From NCBI GenBank assembly GCA_015655075.1, contig JAATFT010000084.1, positions 62,001 through 126,000 on the forward strand: 64,000 nt of DNA, given 5' to 3'. The position numbers and the translations under genes are program-made. Each line of letters opens with the position of its first letter. Position 1 is the first letter of the stretch. The stretch comes from Clostridiales bacterium (GTDB taxonomy: Bacteria > Bacillota > Clostridia > Lachnospirales > Lachnospiraceae). Shown piece by piece: positions 33,729 to 42,719 of this stretch. The notes under the pieces were generated by a model. The model did no database searches and was not told where the DNA came from. It saw only the letters and a list, made by a program, of their open reading frames with translations.

Positions 33729-36011
33729 TTATCTCCGGTATTCTTTCGGCGTGATTCCGGTAATCTTTAAGAAATTCCTGCGGAATGACCTGGAATTAGA
33801 GAAACCAACCATATTTGCGATTTCATCAATATTATAATCACTGGATTTTAGCAGATCTTTTGCATGGTTAATCCGTACCGTATTAATAAAGGTAAGCAGG
33901 CCTGCGAAATTTTCATCTTTAAATAATTTGGACATATATTTCGGGGTCAGATCTATTGCATCTGCTATGGTTGCAATATTCATATTACAATCACTGTAAT
34001 TTGCATTCACATAATCTTTGATTTTGCAGATTAAGGAACTGTTAATATTTTCTTTGGATATGGTTTTAGCTCCGCAAAAGAAACGGAGCAAGGATATAAA
34101 TTGATTTTGCAGGTCAATCTTGTCTTCACATTGCAGCAATCGTTTTAAATGTAATTCCAGGGATTCCTTCTCTAAATTATTCATAAAATTATCAAAGTTT
34201 ATCAGCAGGGAATTAATAAGTGAAAATATAAGGTACTGGCTCTTAGTGAAGGTAAGTTCTGCCATGGTTTGTCCTGAAAAAAATTGGGTTGTCAGGTTTA
34301 GGGCGTCTTCAAGTTTTCTTTGTACAATGGCAACCTTGATCTGCCGATTGAATTCTGTCTTTGCTTCATTGGCACTGCTATTGATTTTGGTTAATTCAGA
34401 GACCTTTAATACACCGGTCTGACCTACAATGTGACGATATTCGAAGGCGTTTAAAATATCGACATAGTGGGAGGACATGCGGTTAGAATTCTGAAAGGTA
34501 TCCCCAATGGTAATTGACAGTTCCATATTAAACTTCTCCGAGAAAAATTCATATAACTGGTTAAAATACAGCTGGCTCTTTGAAAGCCAAAGTTCTTCCT
34601 CTGCATTGTCGATCAGGAATATGAATATGTGGAACAGGCCGTCTATTACTTTTTGATAATGGAATTCATTATTTAGGATGTCATCCATAATGTTATAGAT
34701 GGCAAAGGACAGCAGGGCAAAATGGGTCATGCAGTCTTTTTCAGACAGACACTGGTTCGTATCCATATACACGGAAACAATGGCAAAGCTTTTATTCCTG
34801 CATTCTAAGTCCAGGGATTCAACAATATCATTTTCGCTGAGATGGAAATCCCGGCCCTTTAATTTTGATAAAAAATATATTTCTTTGGCAGTTTCTGAAA
34901 AGGTGCCGATTTTTCTTTTCATATTCAGGTTTTCCTTATGCAGGGAGTTATAATACTGTTCCATCAGCTCAAATTCATTAAAGGCGGGATAAATATTGCC
35001 TGAGGGAATTTCTTCTATAATTTTTTTTACGGGCTGATAATTCTTTTTTTGTGTAATGAATATAAACAGGAGGCCTATGAAAAAGGATAGGATAATGCTG
35101 AGTAAGGTTACGTTTCTGACTACCAGTGCATTATTTAAGTAAAGGCTGGAGGGGGTGCATATTAAATAAATCCAGTCGGTTACTTCAGAATTTATATAGG
35201 AATATATGTAATACCCGTCATTAAAGAGTTTTACCTTGCTCATAGGGCCGTTGCCTTCCTTAAGGATATGGTGGAGGAAGGGTTCAGTGCCTATAGAGGC
35301 TCCGAATTGCTGTAATATTGTACCGTTGCCGTCTAAAATAAAAAATGAACTGTTCTTGCTGCTCTCTAAATTAGAATCAATAAAACTACAGGGAGTGGAT
35401 ACCAGTATATTGTATTTAGACTCATCCTTATAAATAAAAGGGCTGGTACAGGCATAAACAAAAGAGTCTCTGCCAAAGTTAGGATAGCTGCAGTAAGGTG
35501 AGACAAAAAATACCCCGCGGGAATAGTTCCGGTTCAGTAAGGATTCCCATTGTTCCAAGGTTATTTCCGTATTTTTTAAGTAGGTTAATGTATTAAAAAT
35601 GGAAGAAGGGATGTTGGCAGTGTTATTGGTTACCATATAGTCCTTTAAGGGTATGTAGAGCAGGATATCGAGGTCAGAATATACATAACTGTAATTATTC
35701 AGTTTGGAATAGCAGTTTTGTGCTTCGTCCCAGAAGGTTTCCATGTCAAAGGAATTAACCAGTGATTTTATGCCGGAATCCAATAAAAGCAGCTGGTTTA
35801 AATTCATTATGCTCCGTAATTTCATATCGATTGTATACTGTATATTTTTTAATACGGTTTCATTGGCAGCATTAATCTGTCTGCTGATAATTTTGCGGCT
35901 GAAAAAGTAATTTACAATGATGCTGATGCAGGGTATCAGCAGTATCAGGATACAGGAAAGGATCCAGCGGACTAAGATTTTATTTCTGTGCTTTTTATTT
36001 ATTAAAAACAT
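33729..36011 (-). CDS. Membrane-bound AraC-family regulator
   Basis: This 760-residue sensor-regulator has a transmembrane helix at about 10-35, an extracellular sensor region (about 36-295), a second helix (about 300-322), a cytoplasmic linker, and a C-terminal AraC double HTH (about 660-760: IATIADAIDLTPKYMSKLF and IDEIANMVGFSNSRSFRRNF). It resembles the YesN/YtdP-like regulators next to oligosaccharide importers. Divergent orientation to the binding-protein gene at 36370 suggests it activates the pectin cluster. The ATG follows GGAGGGAAAG. Confidence 0.85.
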   Translation of the reverse strand: MFLINKKHRNKILVRWILSCILILLIPCISIIVNYFFSRKIISRQINAANETVLKNIQYTIDMKLRSIMNLNQLLLLDSGIKSLVNSFDMETFWDEAQNCYSKLNNYSYVYSDLDILLYIPLKDYMVTNNTANIPSSIFNTLTYLKNTEITLEQWESLLNRNYSRGVFFVSPYCSYPNFGRDSFVYACTSPFIYKDESKYNILVSTPCSFIDSNLESSKNSSFFILDGNGTILQQFGASIGTEPFLHHILKEGNGPMSKVKLFNDGYYIYSYINSEVTDWIYLICTPSSLYLNNALVVRNVTLLSIILSFFIGLLFIFITQKKNYQPVKKIIEEIPSGNIYPAFNEFELMEQYYNSLHKENLNMKRKIGTFSETAKEIYFLSKLKGRDFHLSENDIVESLDLECRNKSFAIVSVYMDTNQCLSEKDCMTHFALLSFAIYNIMDDILNNEFHYQKVIDGLFHIFIFLIDNAEEELWLSKSQLYFNQLYEFFSEKFNMELSITIGDTFQNSNRMSSHYVDILNAFEYRHIVGQTGVLKVSELTKINSSANEAKTEFNRQIKVAIVQRKLEDALNLTTQFFSGQTMAELTFTKSQYLIFSLINSLLINFDNFMNNLEKESLELHLKRLLQCEDKIDLQNQFISLLRFFCGAKTISKENINSSLICKIKDYVNANYSDCNMNIATIADAIDLTPKYMSKLFKDENFAGLLTFINTVRINHAKDLLKSSDYNIDEIANMVGFSNSRSFRRNFLKITGITPKEYRR

Positions 36012-36369
36012 TGATAATACTTTCCCTCCTCTCTCATTTTATAATGGCACTGAGTAAGGAAATGGATTCCTGTGGAATTCACCTCAATAATTATTATAGT
36101 TAGGAAAAGTGAAAAAGTCGAGGTCAAAAGGACTAAAAAATGGACATAATGTACAATCCGGCAGTCTGTTTTTACATTTTGTCCGGAGGTTATAAACTGT
36201 CACTATACAAAAGTCCGTAAAAGAAATAAGCTGTATGTGGTTACTTCATTGTATAAACTGGCAATGATGCAATCCTCCGGGGACAGCCGGGATACCGGAT
36301 GAGATGCAATTGCAATGAATATAATGATTAAAAAATCAGGTGATGAAATAACAGGAGGTAAAGGTATTT
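36012..36369. other. Divergent control region of the pectin cluster
   Basis: About 360 bp between the sensor-regulator and the importer. It should hold the AraC-type binding sites. I see no perfect -35/-10 pair or long inverted repeat. AACAGGAGG serves the gene at 36370. Confidence 0.4.
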
Positions 36370-38019
36370 ATGGAAAAAGATAAAAAAAGGGTGAGCGTTC
36401 TTATTTTAATTCTTGCCATGATGTCAATTAGTATTTTTGCATGTGGTAAAAAAGCAGACGATTTAACATCGGGTAAACAAGACGGTATACAGACAAGTGA
36501 AACGGACGGCGAAAACAAGGAAAGACCAGCGGAGATATCCTATCCCTTAATAAACAGCGGGAAATTGACTTTCGGGATGGTAATGAGCAGTGCCTGGTCA
36601 GATCGCTTTAATAACTTTATGGACCTTCCCTTAGGAAAAGCATTATCGGAACAGACCGGTATTGAAATTGAAATGGTACATGTGGAAAATAACACCGCAA
36701 TGAATCTTTTAATTGCCTCCGGCAATCTGCCCGATATTATTTTATTTAATTTCCAGAGCCAATATACGGGCGGAGAGGCAAAGGCTATTGATGACGGGGT
36801 AATCTATCCGTTAACCGGTGATTTTCTGGCGGAGAATGCGCCGGAGTATTGGAAGGTACTTAACAGTGATGAAGATTATATGCGGGGAAGTACCACACCG
36901 GAGAAGGAAGTATATGGCTTTACCTTTATTTTGGGGGATGAGGAATTAAAAACGGGATATGGACTTACCGTAAGAGATGACTGGTGTAAGGAATTAGGAA
37001 TTGAATTACCGGAAACACCGGAGGAATTTTATAATATGCTGGCTGCTTTCCGTGACCGGAAAGGAGTGGCAGCCCCGTTATCCGTATGCAGCGACGATAT
37101 AGAGAGCCTGCTTGACAGAGGAATTATAACTTCTGCCTTTGACCTGGTAACCAGGGATATCTACATGGAAGATAAACAGGTACAAATCGGTTATGCGCAG
37201 GAAGAATATAAGGATGTACTGGTATATTTAAATAAATTATATTCCGGGGGCCTGCTTGATGCGAACTTTTCAACCCTTGACAGTGCAACAGTTACCTCCA
37301 ATATTTTATCCGGACAGTCCGGTGCTGCAAGCGGTGCCTTAAACGGTGGATTAGGAACCTGGCTGCAGACTAATAAAGAGGTGGAAAATTATAGTCTTGC
37401 AGGAATCCATAACCTGGTAAAAAACCGTGGGGACAAGGCTCTTTACGGACATTACAATACGGATGTGGTAGGCGGTACGGCTGTTATTACCAGTACCAGC
37501 AGGAATAAGGAACTGGCAGCAAAATTACTGAATTTCGGATATACGGAAGCAGGCCATATGCTGTACAATTTCGGAGTGGAGGGGGAAAGCTATGAATTGG
37601 TAAACGGATATCCGACTTATACGGATTACATTATGAATAACCCGGGTGGATTATCCAAGCAGCAGGCAATGAGTGAATATATCCTGGCCTTTGGCAACGG
37701 CCCTTTTGTCCAGGATAAAAGATATTTGGAGCAGTACGCAGATCTTCCGGAACAAAAGCAGGCAATGGAAATCTGGATGGATAATGATGCGGCTCTTTAT
37801 AAACTGCCGAGAATTTCAATAAATGCTGACTCCATATCGGAATACAGCAGTATTTTAAGTGACATTAAAACCTATTTGGATGAAATGACAATTAAATTCA
37901 TCAGGGGAACGGAATCCCTGGATAATTATGACGGGTACCTGGCAAGGCTGGATGAAATGGGGATTGAACGTATCAGGGAAATTGTACAGGATGCGGTAGA
38001 CGAATATTATTCGCGTTAA
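36370..38019 (+). CDS. ABC oligosaccharide-binding lipoprotein (LplA/YtcQ-like)
   Basis: This 549-residue solute-binding lipoprotein has a signal peptide with lipobox SIFAC at about residues 21-25. Length and partner permeases match the LplA/YtcQ group used for unsaturated rhamnogalacturonan or galacturonide oligomers in Bacillus. It captures the sugar outside the membrane. The cluster has no ATPase gene, so a shared ATPase is likely. Confidence 0.85.
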   Translation: MEKDKKRVSVLILILAMMSISIFACGKKADDLTSGKQDGIQTSETDGENKERPAEISYPLINSGKLTFGMVMSSAWSDRFNNFMDLPLGKALSEQTGIEIEMVHVENNTAMNLLIASGNLPDIILFNFQSQYTGGEAKAIDDGVIYPLTGDFLAENAPEYWKVLNSDEDYMRGSTTPEKEVYGFTFILGDEELKTGYGLTVRDDWCKELGIELPETPEEFYNMLAAFRDRKGVAAPLSVCSDDIESLLDRGIITSAFDLVTRDIYMEDKQVQIGYAQEEYKDVLVYLNKLYSGGLLDANFSTLDSATVTSNILSGQSGAASGALNGGLGTWLQTNKEVENYSLAGIHNLVKNRGDKALYGHYNTDVVGGTAVITSTSRNKELAAKLLNFGYTEAGHMLYNFGVEGESYELVNGYPTYTDYIMNNPGGLSKQQAMSEYILAFGNGPFVQDKRYLEQYADLPEQKQAMEIWMDNDAALYKLPRISINADSISEYSSILSDIKTYLDEMTIKFIRGTESLDNYDGYLARLDEMGIERIREIVQDAVDEYYSR

Positions 38020-38028
38020 GTATGATAT

Positions 38029-38060
38029 CTGGCTGTCCCCGGGACTTTCCCGGCAGTCAG
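38029..38060 (+). other. Hairpin between binding-protein and permease genes
   Basis: CTGGCTGTCCCCGGGA pairs with TCCCGGCAGTCAG. No T tract follows, so it may protect upstream mRNA rather than terminate. Confidence 0.4.
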
Positions 38061-38121
38061 ACCCTTCACCCATTATTTAAGCAATATCGCAAGCCGGCCT
38101 GTGATATGGAAAGGTATAAAG

Positions 38122-39072
38122 ATGGCAAGGAAAATAAAAGGAAAGGCTCCCCTCAGCCTTCGGTTACAAAAAGATATGAAAAGAAATTACGGCGCATATT
38201 TCATTTTTCTCCCGGTAGCGGTTTATTATATATTGTTTGCTTATAAACCGATGTATGGAATACTGATTGCCTTTAAGGATTATTCGCCCATGAAAGGGGT
38301 ATTGGGAAGTCCATGGGCGCAAATGAACGGATTTGCACATTTCAGAAATTTTTTCGATTCGTTTTATTTTATACGGATTTTAAAAAATACACTGATTATC
38401 AGTTTTTCAACATTATTGGTTACTTTTCCGGCACCCATTATTTTAGCTCTGATTTTAAACGAGGTAAGCTGTAAATCCTATAAAAAAACCATACAGACAA
38501 TCTCCTATATGCCCCACTTCATATCACTGGTGGTGATTTGCAGCATGATCCGTTTATTTGTTTCTGATTCCGGATTTATTACAAATATATTATCAGACTT
38601 AGGGATAACGGAAGGCAACATTTCCCTTCTGACAAAGAAAAATTATTTTGTTCCTATTTATGTAATATCTGGTTTATGGCAGAGCATTGGCTGGAACAGC
38701 ATTATTTATATATCCGCGTTATCCGCACTGGATCAGGAGTTGTATGAAGCGGCAAGGATTGACGGCGCCAACAGATGGAAACAAATTGTACATGTTACAA
38801 TACCTGGTCTGATGCCAACCATTATAATGTTGTTGATATTAAGGATCGGACAGGTCATGAGCGTGGGACATGAAAAAGTCATTTTATTGTATAATGAGGA
38901 AATTTATGAGATTGCGGATGTCATATCCACTTATGTTTACCGCAAAGGTTTATTGGAATATAACTGGAGTTTCAGTACCGCGGTGGGATTGTTTAATTCC
39001 GGCATTAATTTTGCATTAGTAATTATGTCTAATAAAATATCAAAAAAGACAATGGATATGGGATTGTGGTAG
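38122..39072 (+). CDS. ABC permease, LplB/YtcP-type
   Basis: This 316-residue inner-membrane permease has six predicted segments. The EAA loop is YEAARIDGANRWKQI near residues 215-230. The start KRNYGAYFIFLPVAVYYILF is typical of LplB-type subunits. The ATG at 38122 is chosen over the GTG at 38101 because AAAGG lies at proper distance. It pairs with the following permease after 9 nt. Confidence 0.85.
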   Translation: MARKIKGKAPLSLRLQKDMKRNYGAYFIFLPVAVYYILFAYKPMYGILIAFKDYSPMKGVLGSPWAQMNGFAHFRNFFDSFYFIRILKNTLIISFSTLLVTFPAPIILALILNEVSCKSYKKTIQTISYMPHFISLVVICSMIRLFVSDSGFITNILSDLGITEGNISLLTKKNYFVPIYVISGLWQSIGWNSIIYISALSALDQELYEAARIDGANRWKQIVHVTIPGLMPTIIMLLILRIGQVMSVGHEKVILLYNEEIYEIADVISTYVYRKGLLEYNWSFSTAVGLFNSGINFALVIMSNKISKKTMDMGLW

Positions 39073-39081
39073 GAGGAAGTC

Positions 39082-39963
39082 ATGAAATATAAAAACAGGG
39101 CATATACGGTATTTACTTTTTTTAATTATTTGGTTTTGGGTTTTTTAGGCATTGCCTGCCTGTATCCATTTTATTATGTCATAATTGCGTCAATCAGCGA
39201 TCCGGTGAAATTAATTGCATACGACGGCCTGCTGCTTACTCCCTTAAAAAATATTACCCTGGCAGGCTACAGGCTGGTACTTAGCAATAAACTGGTATTA
39301 TCGGGCTATAAAAATACCCTTATCATCCTTTTTATCGGGCTGACGATTAATCTTATTTTAACAATTATGGGAGCTTATGTATTATCCCTTAAGGATCTGT
39401 TGCTGCGTAAACCGCTGACTATTTTTGTTATTATTACCATGTATTTCAGCGGCGGCATGATTCCCTCCTATCTGAATGTCCGTGATCTGGGAATGATGGA
39501 CTCCTTATTATCCTTAATTATCCCGGAGGCTGTTACAACCGGTAATTTAATTATTATGAGAAGTGCTTTTCTTGCAGTACCGGACAGCCTGTCGGAGGCT
39601 GCCAGGATGGATGGGGCAACCCATTTACAAATACTTACGAAAGTCATGATACCTCTGGCAAAGGCTACCATAGCCGTTATGGTGCTTTATTATGGGGTTG
39701 CCCATTGGAATGCATGGTTTAATGCTTCCATTTATTTACGTTCCAGTGATAAGTATCCCTTGCAGCTGGTGCTTAGAAATATATTGATTGAAGGGCAAGC
39801 CAATGAGATGCTGGCGGATGTGGGGATGAGGGAATCCCCTCAGACGCTGCAGTTAATCAAATATGCACTGATCGTGGTAAGTGCGGCTCCAATCATGTGT
39901 ATATATCCCTTCCTTCAAAAATTTTTTGAAAAAGGCGTTATGATCGGGGCTGTAAAAGGATGA
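39082..39963 (+). CDS. ABC permease, LplC-type
   Basis: This 293-residue inner-membrane permease has six segments, an EAA loop SEAARMDGATHLQIL near residues 172-187 and the C-terminus FFEKGVMIGAVKG typical of LplC/YtcP proteins. AGGAGG lies before the ATG. It completes the importer. Confidence 0.85.
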   Translation: MKYKNRAYTVFTFFNYLVLGFLGIACLYPFYYVIIASISDPVKLIAYDGLLLTPLKNITLAGYRLVLSNKLVLSGYKNTLIILFIGLTINLILTIMGAYVLSLKDLLLRKPLTIFVIITMYFSGGMIPSYLNVRDLGMMDSLLSLIIPEAVTTGNLIIMRSAFLAVPDSLSEAARMDGATHLQILTKVMIPLAKATIAVMVLYYGVAHWNAWFNASIYLRSSDKYPLQLVLRNILIEGQANEMLADVGMRESPQTLQLIKYALIVVSAAPIMCIYPFLQKFFEKGVMIGAVKG

Positions 39964-40093
39964 TACCTTGAAACATTTAATTGTTGCATATGATACGTAG
40001 GATATTGCTTCCCATACAAGGCGATGGAAAGAGACATAGCGGCGGCTGCATCAATTGACATCTAATATAGACGGGCAAAGGGGGTTTTTGTAT

Positions 40094-40969
40094 TTACGGG
40101 AACGGGATGGTTCTGTTTTGCTTATGTAATTTGCGGTATTTCATGGGGGAAAGGCCGGAACATTTTTTAAATACCCTTTCAAAGTAAGTGATATTGTCAA
40201 AACCTGCCATGGCAGAAACCCGTGTCATATTAAAATGACTGTTTTCCAATAATTCCTCTGCATATTTTACTTTCTGGATATTGGTATATTCCGTTATGGT
40301 AAATCCGGTAACGTCCTTAAATATCCTGCTTATATACCCTTTGCTGATAAAGAATTGTTCCGATATATCTTTAAGGGTTATTGCATTCTGGAAATTACCG
40401 CGTATATATGCGGTAATCTCCTGGACCTTTTTATGCTTTCCCGATTGGGATATACGGTAATCTATAATGCGTCGGGGGTCTTTATGATTACGGTAGGAAT
40501 AAAGTAAAAGTTCGGCCATCTTTATCCTAATCATACATTCAAAACCATCTTTCTTTGTTTTTATTTCCAAAGCGACTGTTTCAAATAAATTCTTTATATA
40601 GGTGAGGCCCGCTTTGTCTAAGGAAATCACTTTATGACTTTCAAAGAATTGATCCAAAGACCAGAGGCTGAATGACTGTAAAAAGGGATTCAGCCATTCG
40701 CCGGTTACTGAGATTAACATTCTGTCATGATAGGATTGATTTAACACAGAGCCGGTTTTATGTATTTCGTTCCTGCCGATAAATACCAGCGTGCCCCCAT
40801 GGATCAGATAGGTTTCGTTTTCTATAAAATAATAGCGTTCGCCCTCTATAAGAAAATAAATTTCATATTCCGGGTGCATATGTTTTATAGGCATGGAGAA
40901 TTCCGAGTCCCGGATGACCCGATCCACTTTAATTCCCCTTATTTGTTCCTCAAAAATGGTATGCTTCAT
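40094..40969 (-). CDS. AraC-family regulator with cupin domain
   Basis: This 291-residue cytoplasmic regulator has an N-terminal cupin-like sugar-binding half (about 20-110: HMHPEYEIYFLIEGE) and a C-terminal AraC double HTH (about 190-288: ITLKDISEQFFISKGYISRIF and TRVSAMAGFDNITYFERVF). It lies between the importer and the enzyme genes on the opposite strand, and probably activates the GH4-GH28 operon. AGGAGG precedes the ATG. Confidence 0.85.
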   Translation of the reverse strand: MKHTIFEEQIRGIKVDRVIRDSEFSMPIKHMHPEYEIYFLIEGERYYFIENETYLIHGGTLVFIGRNEIHKTGSVLNQSYHDRMLISVTGEWLNPFLQSFSLWSLDQFFESHKVISLDKAGLTYIKNLFETVALEIKTKKDGFECMIRIKMAELLLYSYRNHKDPRRIIDYRISQSGKHKKVQEITAYIRGNFQNAITLKDISEQFFISKGYISRIFKDVTGFTITEYTNIQKVKYAEELLENSHFNMTRVSAMAGFDNITYFERVFKKCSGLSPMKYRKLHKQNRTIPFP

Positions 40970-41111
40970 AACAGCCTCCTTTCCCCTCTTTTTTTGTGTA
41001 ATATAGTTTGAAAATTGGGATGATACATGAAAATAATCCTAGCTTATTATACAAAAAATAACTATAATTAACAATAGAAGGGATGGAAATAATTCTTACA
41101 AAGTAACGAAA

Positions 41112-41165
41112 ACAGGTAAGTCCCCAACCTACCGCTTAAAAGAGGGGGGACTTACCTGTAAGGTT
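41112..41165 (-). repeat. Family-A palindromic intergenic repeat, reversed
   Basis: ACAGGTAAGTCCCC (41112-41125) pairs perfectly with GGGGACTTACCTGT (41146-41159), followed by AAGGTT. Read on the minus strand it begins AACCTTACAGGTAAG like the copies at 21551, 58611 and 61534. Confidence 0.7.
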
Positions 41166-41197
41166 AAAAGAAAAAGGAAAGGTTTGGTATAAGCTTT

Positions 41198-42601
41198 ATG
41201 AAATATGAAAATAAGAAAATTACGGATGTAAGGATTGCCTATATCGGCGGCGGTTCCAGAGGATGGGCATGGCGTCTGATGGCAGATTTGGCTATGGAGC
41301 CCGCCCTGGCGGGAACGATTGCACTTTACGATATAGATAAAGAGGCGGCGCGCCGTAACGAAATAATTGGAAACAACCTGACACAGCAGGAGGACTGTAC
41401 CGGAAAATGGAAATATATCACCTCCGGCACGTTAAAAGAGACGTTAACAGGGGCGGATTTTGTAATCATTTCCATACTTCCCGGTACTTTTGACGAGATG
41501 GCAGTGGATGTACATGCGCCGGAAAAATATAATATATGGCAGTCGGTGGGCGATACTACCGGGCCCGGAGGTCTGGTGCGGGCACTCCGTACCCTTCCCA
41601 TGTATGTTGAAATTGCGGAGGCGATTAAGTCATATGCGACAAAGGCATGGGTGGTGAATTATACCAACCCCATGTCCCTTTGCGTCAAGACTTTATATAA
41701 GGTGTTCCCCGGAGTGAAAGCATTTGGGTGCTGCCACGAGGTATTTGGCACACAAAAATTATTAAAAGATATATGTGAGCAGACGTTGGGACTAACGGAT
41801 ATCTACAGGGATGAGATACATGTCAATGTGCTGGGCATCAATCATTTTACCTGGTTCAGCGAGGCATCTTATCAGGGCATTGATTTATTCCAGGTATATA
41901 AAGAATATATTGATAAAAATTTTGAACATGGTTTTATGAAAGACGGGGAGAATTTGACGAATCCATCATTTGGCAGCACAAACCGTGTCAAGTTTGATTT
42001 ATTCCGCAGATTTGGATATATCGCGGCGGCCGGGGACCGTCATCTGGCGGAATTCATGCCGGGGGATGAATATCTTAAGGATCCGGAAACGGTTGAAAGC
42101 TGGGGTTTTCATTTAACGACAGTGGACTGGAGAAAAGAGGATTTAAGGAAACGTCTGGAGAAAAACGAACGGCTGTTAAAAGGCGGAGAAAAGATTGATT
42201 TAAAACCCTCGGGGGAAGAGGGAGTCAGGATAATCAAATCACTTTGCGGTCTGGACCGGATTATCAGTAATGTTAACATTCCCAATACGGCGGGGCAGAT
42301 TCCGAACCTACCCAAAGGCGCCGTGGTGGAAACGAACGCCGTATTCTCAAAAGACAGTATTAAGCCGTTATTTGCGGGAGAATTACCGGCTCCGATTTTA
42401 AAATTAATAGTCCCCCATGTCCAAAACCATGAAGATATTTTTGATGCGGCTGTAAACTGTAATTTTGATTCTGCCTTAAAGGCATTGATGAATGATCCTC
42501 AGGTAAAGGCAAAGTGTACGAAAGAAGAGGGCGAAAAGCTGCTTTATGAGATGATAAAGAAAACCTCGGGCTATCTGCCCTCAAAATGGCTGAAACGGTA
42601 A
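41198..42601 (+). CDS. lplD: GH4 alpha-galacturonidase (LplD-like)
   Basis: This 467-residue NAD+- and Mn2+-dependent family 4 glycosidase acts through a redox/elimination mechanism. The Rossmann start is IAYIGGGSRGWAWRLMADL. The metal/substrate motif CCHEVFGTQKL and downstream NVLGINHFTWF and AAAGDRHLAEF are as I remember them for Bacillus LplD, an alpha-galacturonidase. It should release galacturonic acid from imported oligomers in the cytoplasm. It is first of the enzyme genes; a reversed family-A repeat lies just upstream. Confidence 0.85.
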   Translation: MKYENKKITDVRIAYIGGGSRGWAWRLMADLAMEPALAGTIALYDIDKEAARRNEIIGNNLTQQEDCTGKWKYITSGTLKETLTGADFVIISILPGTFDEMAVDVHAPEKYNIWQSVGDTTGPGGLVRALRTLPMYVEIAEAIKSYATKAWVVNYTNPMSLCVKTLYKVFPGVKAFGCCHEVFGTQKLLKDICEQTLGLTDIYRDEIHVNVLGINHFTWFSEASYQGIDLFQVYKEYIDKNFEHGFMKDGENLTNPSFGSTNRVKFDLFRRFGYIAAAGDRHLAEFMPGDEYLKDPETVESWGFHLTTVDWRKEDLRKRLEKNERLLKGGEKIDLKPSGEEGVRIIKSLCGLDRIISNVNIPNTAGQIPNLPKGAVVETNAVFSKDSIKPLFAGELPAPILKLIVPHVQNHEDIFDAAVNCNFDSALKALMNDPQVKAKCTKEEGEKLLYEMIKKTSGYLPSKWLKR

Positions 42602-42719
42602 CCGGATCGTAGAATATGGGAACATGGGAAAATACGCATAAAAGGCAGAACCGAACCCGCCCCGGTATCAGGAGGCGGTATAGGGGGGATTCAGGTTTGG
42701 ACATAGGAGAGGAGTCGGA

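Noticed and set aside
33729..36011. Plus-strand frames opposite the membrane AraC gene
   Set aside because: The minus-strand protein has clear membrane segments and an AraC domain; the others have nothing.
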